From Streptomyces sp. ISL-36 (GTDB lineage Bacteria > Actinomycetota > Actinomycetes > Streptomycetales > Streptomycetaceae): a stretch of DNA of 64,000 nucleotides. This document shows, in pieces, positions 61,718 through 64,000 of this stretch. A program made the translations under genes and the position numbers. Each line of letters opens with the position of its first letter. Position 1 is the first letter of the stretch. The stretch lies in assembly GCF_018614205.1 (NCBI RefSeq), contig NZ_JAGGOS010000086.1, positions 1 to 64,000 on the forward strand, written 5' to 3'. Below the pieces are notes generated by a model. That model was not told where the DNA came from. It saw only the letters and a list, made by a program, of their open reading frames with translations, and ran no database searches.

Positions 61718-64000
61718 TCACCTTCTCGGGCAGTCTGCGCTGCCTGTCGTAGTCCCGCCTGTCGGAGTCTGGCGGATCACACAGTGTTTCATCCACTCCC
61801 CGGGGACTCCGTAGTTGTACTCGAGAGTCGTGGGAATGCCTGACTTCGTATTCCCGTAGTGCGGTATCACCGAGATGGACAGCTTCTTTCCGGACTTGAT
61901 GGTATTTCTGATCTCCCTTTCCACGCCGTGATTGAGGTAGGGGGTGTTGGTCGCCTCATACTCAGCGACGAGGTTGCGGAGATCGATTCCGGATCCCTTC
62001 GCCGCAGCAGGAATCAGATGACCGTTCGCAGGCGTGTGGCCCTGCGCTTCGATCTCGTTCATGCCGGGCGGACGGGTGGAACTGTTGGTGTTCGTCCCTG
62101 GGTGCGTCCGGCCCTTGTTGTAATCACTCATGTCCAGGAGGCCGTAGACGCCTGTCGCCCGGCACTGATAGCTACCCTCGTGCTCGTCGTAGTAGCGCTC
62201 GCGTGGCAGGTAGACGGCGTGACCGGTCTCGCTCACGCCGGGACCGTCGTCGCACTTGTCGTCGTTGCGGTCACGCCCACCGTTCTTGCCTCCGAACACG
62301 TTCACGGGGGCCGGCAGGATCTCGACGGACTGGCCTGGAGCGAACGGGGCGGTCGGGGTCAGCATCCCCAAGGCTGCTTGGGCGCTGAATACTTGGGCCC
62401 ATCCGTCGGCCAGGGTCCACGCCGCATCGGCGACAGCGGCGGCCGCGATTTCGGCGATATGCTTTGGTGCTGGAACGGGGTTCTTGCCGTTGTTGGGGTT
62501 CTGGTCGATCGGGGGCGGCGGCGGCCTGAAGGGCAAACCAGTCCGAACGCTGCATTGCCTCCTGCATCCCGGCGGAGGAGGGCCATAGGACCGGGTTCTG
62601 GTCTCGGTCCATGCCCAGCCGATGTCCGGCGTCGTCGCGACGGATCCCCTGGGAGGAGTGCCGTTTCCGCACATCCAGTGGTTACAGCTACCGGCGCCAT
62701 TACCGAAGATGCTGGGTCCAGTCCACTGCTGAGACTGCGGGGGCCCATCGGGGTAAACGTGATCGAAATACCGATCCGCACTCCACGATTTCCTCAGGCC
62801 CCCGATCTTGCCCAGGATCCTGAAGAACCCTCCGAGGCCGCCCCCGCTGCTTCCCGTGTTGGGGGTTGTCCTTGTCCGCTGACCAGGCATCGGCGGTGCC
62901 GGCGCATACGCGTGTCCGGTCGGGTCCGTACCATTCAGCGGACCCGCGTTGCCGTACGTGTAGCGGTTGGCCTGGACCGAGGGGTCCGGGTCGAGCTGCC
63001 ACGTGTCGCGGCTGGTGAAGCTACCCGTGCCTGGCTGGTACCAGCGGGCGGCCATGTTGACCTCGCCCGTGGAGTTGTCCGTCCAGCCCGACTGGTAGCC
63101 GAGGGACGGGTTGACGCCTGCCGAAGCGGTCACGTTCCCGAAGGCGTCGTACGCGCGGGACGCGGAGACCATGGTGGCGTCCGTGGACAGGGTGGCGACC
63201 ACGTCCGTGTGCTGGTCGGTCACGGCGAGACGGGCGGAGCCCGCCGTCCCCGTCGTGGCGCCGGCGAGCAGCGTGCCTCCGGGGGTACGGCTGTAGGTCG
63301 ACGTGCCGTCATTGACCAGGTTGTTGGAGCCGCCGTCGTAACCGAAGGCGTTGCCACCGCTGGTCATCACGCGATCGAGCGAGTCGTACGTGAAGGTGCT
63401 CGTGCCGTTGTTCACCGTCCGCTCGAAGGCGTCGGAGTTGATGACCCGGCTGGTGGCGCCTTCGGTGACCGCCTTGACCGTTCCGCGCGCGGAGTAGTCG
63501 AAGGTCTTCGTGCCCCAGGTCTGGACCCGGTTGCGGGAGTCGTACGTGGCGGTGACATCACCCCTCTTAGTCAGGTTGCCGGCCTTGTCCCACTCGAAGG
63601 CGGTGGTGGTACCCCCGCTGGTCTCCGAGGTCATCCGGCCGGCGAGGTCGTACGCGTACGTCCGCTCACCCGCCCCGGCGGTGCCGGTCGTGGTCTTCTT
63701 GACCAGGCGGTTTTCGAAGTCGTACGTGTAGGCCGAGCCCTGGACCACGGCTCCCGTGCCGGTCTTCTTGACACTGTCGTCCGCGAGTCGGCCCAGAGCG
63801 TCGTATGTGTACGAGCGCTTAGCGCCGATCGTCCAGGTACCTCCCGCCGCCGGGCGTGCAAACTCGTCCACGGTCGGTCGCCCGGCCGCGTCGTAGTCGC
63901 TGCGCACCTGCGTACCGGTCAGCGGATCGGTCGTCGTGTCGAGACGGCCGGCCACGTCGTAGGTGAAGGCCGTGGTGCCCGCCGGGTCCGTGCGGGAGGT
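61718..64000 (-). CDS. RHS-repeat polymorphic toxin, 3' part (runs off window)
   Basis: About 760 codons are visible and the frame stays open at the right edge, so the N terminus is missing. YD repeats (YTYDALGRLADD, YAYDLAGRMTSE, FGYDGGSNNLV) lead to the RHS core end RYTYGNAGPLNGTDPTGHA near 62908. A Pro/Gly linker follows, then a C-terminal domain with CRATGVYGLL, ANGHLIPAAAKGSG (putative catalytic His near 62017) and LRNLVAEYEATNTPYLNHGV. This resembles the DNA/RNA non-specific endonuclease (NS_2) toxins. It would be exported and the tip released into rival cells. Confidence 0.87.
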   Translation of the reverse strand, partial: TSRTDPAGTTAFTYDVAGRLDTTTDPLTGTQVRSDYDAAGRPTVDEFARPAAGGTWTIGAKRSYTYDALGRLADDSVKKTGTGAVVQGSAYTYDFENRLVKKTTTGTAGAGERTYAYDLAGRMTSETSGGTTTAFEWDKAGNLTKRGDVTATYDSRNRVQTWGTKTFDYSARGTVKAVTEGATSRVINSDAFERTVNNGTSTFTYDSLDRVMTSGGNAFGYDGGSNNLVNDGTSTYSRTPGGTLLAGATTGTAGSARLAVTDQHTDVVATLSTDATMVSASRAYDAFGNVTASAGVNPSLGYQSGWTDNSTGEVNMAARWYQPGTGSFTSRDTWQLDPDPSVQANRYTYGNAGPLNGTDPTGHAYAPAPPMPGQRTRTTPNTGSSGGGLGGFFRILGKIGGLRKSWSADRYFDHVYPDGPPQSQQWTGPSIFGNGAGSCNHWMCGNGTPPRGSVATTPDIGWAWTETRTRSYGPPPPGCRRQCSVRTGLPFRPPPPPIDQNPNNGKNPVPAPKHIAEIAAAAVADAAWTLADGWAQVFSAQAALGMLTPTAPFAPGQSVEILPAPVNVFGGKNGGRDRNDDKCDDGPGVSETGHAVYLPRERYYDEHEGSYQCRATGVYGLLDMSDYNKGRTHPGTNTNSSTRPPGMNEIEAQGHTPANGHLIPAAAKGSGIDLRNLVAEYEATNTPYLNHGVEREIRNTIKSGKKLSISVIPHYGNTKSGIPTTLEYNYGVPGEWMKHCVIRQTPTGGTTTGSADCPRR

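Overview
The window looks like Streptomyces chromosome (or a close actinomycete relative). The evidence is very high GC, GTG starts, many overlapping stop/start gene pairs, and families typical of that genus: ROK, HxlR, DUF5994, NHLP-type peptide export, STAS/HATPase anti-sigma pieces, paired CrcB, and plasmid-type mobilisation remnants. I see no complete rRNA or tRNA gene and no CRISPR array.

Layout. (1) 0-6 kb: housekeeping-like genes: a ROK regulator, an HxlR regulator coupled to an ApbA/PanE-like reductase, an ABM-fold membrane protein, a CBS protein and a Vms1/Rv2629-like protein. (2) 6.7-14.9 kb: a peptide export locus with a cysteine-free double-glycine precursor, a strong hairpin, an NHLP-type HlyD-like protein, a C39 peptidase-ABC exporter, a second large ABC protein and a GT-C-like membrane protein. 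(3) 14.9-17.3 kb: a NarL-type two-component system divergent from a small membrane protein. (4) 17.4-20.6 kb: an erythromycin-esterase-family gene followed by debris of Tn3-family (resolvase, transposase) and IS1182-family elements. (5) 20.6-30.4 kb: metabolic and hypothetical genes, including a beta carbonic anhydrase coupled to a SulP transporter, ThpR, an amidase, a divergent pair of DUF5994 paralogues and a methyltransferase/TetR pair sharing a clear double operator. (6) 31.3-42.6 kb: a probable nitrogen-compound catabolic region: FMO-like oxidase, RidA, DUF1028 protein, M20 amidohydrolase, LysR, TetR, aldehyde dehydrogenase, class III aminotransferase, APC permease and a broken aspartase gene cut by an ISAs1-family remnant. 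(7) 42.9-47 kb: XRE/DUF2975, STAS, HATPase, and a long ORF-poor leader before a MerR-like gene and a cold-shock gene. (8) 47.5-55 kb: a Sua5/YrdC-type enzyme coupled to a second carbonic anhydrase, a HlyIII-like protein, a CrcB-DUF190-CrcB fluoride operon with a truncated MFS gene, and a second SulP transporter divergent from a MerR regulator. (9) 55.2-60 kb: remains of an integrative element: a 3' tRNA-Gly(CCC) fragment, a CmtR-like sensor with a cation transporter, a broken tyrosine integrase and a broken mobilisation protein. (10) 61.1-64 kb: the 3' part of an RHS polymorphic toxin with a nuclease-like C terminus and an adjacent SMI1/KNR4 immunity candidate; the RHS gene runs off the right edge.

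Genes that probably work together: precursor plus three NHLP export proteins; SulP plus carbonic anhydrase; carbonic anhydrase plus the bicarbonate-using Sua5; CrcB/DUF190/CrcB; CmtR plus cation exporter; RHS toxin plus SMI1 protein. Several genes carry apparent one-base deletions (resolvase, aspartase, ISAs1 fragment, integrase, GvpU-like gene, perhaps DUF190). These may be real decay or uncorrected sequencing indels. All family names come from reading the sequence; no search was run.
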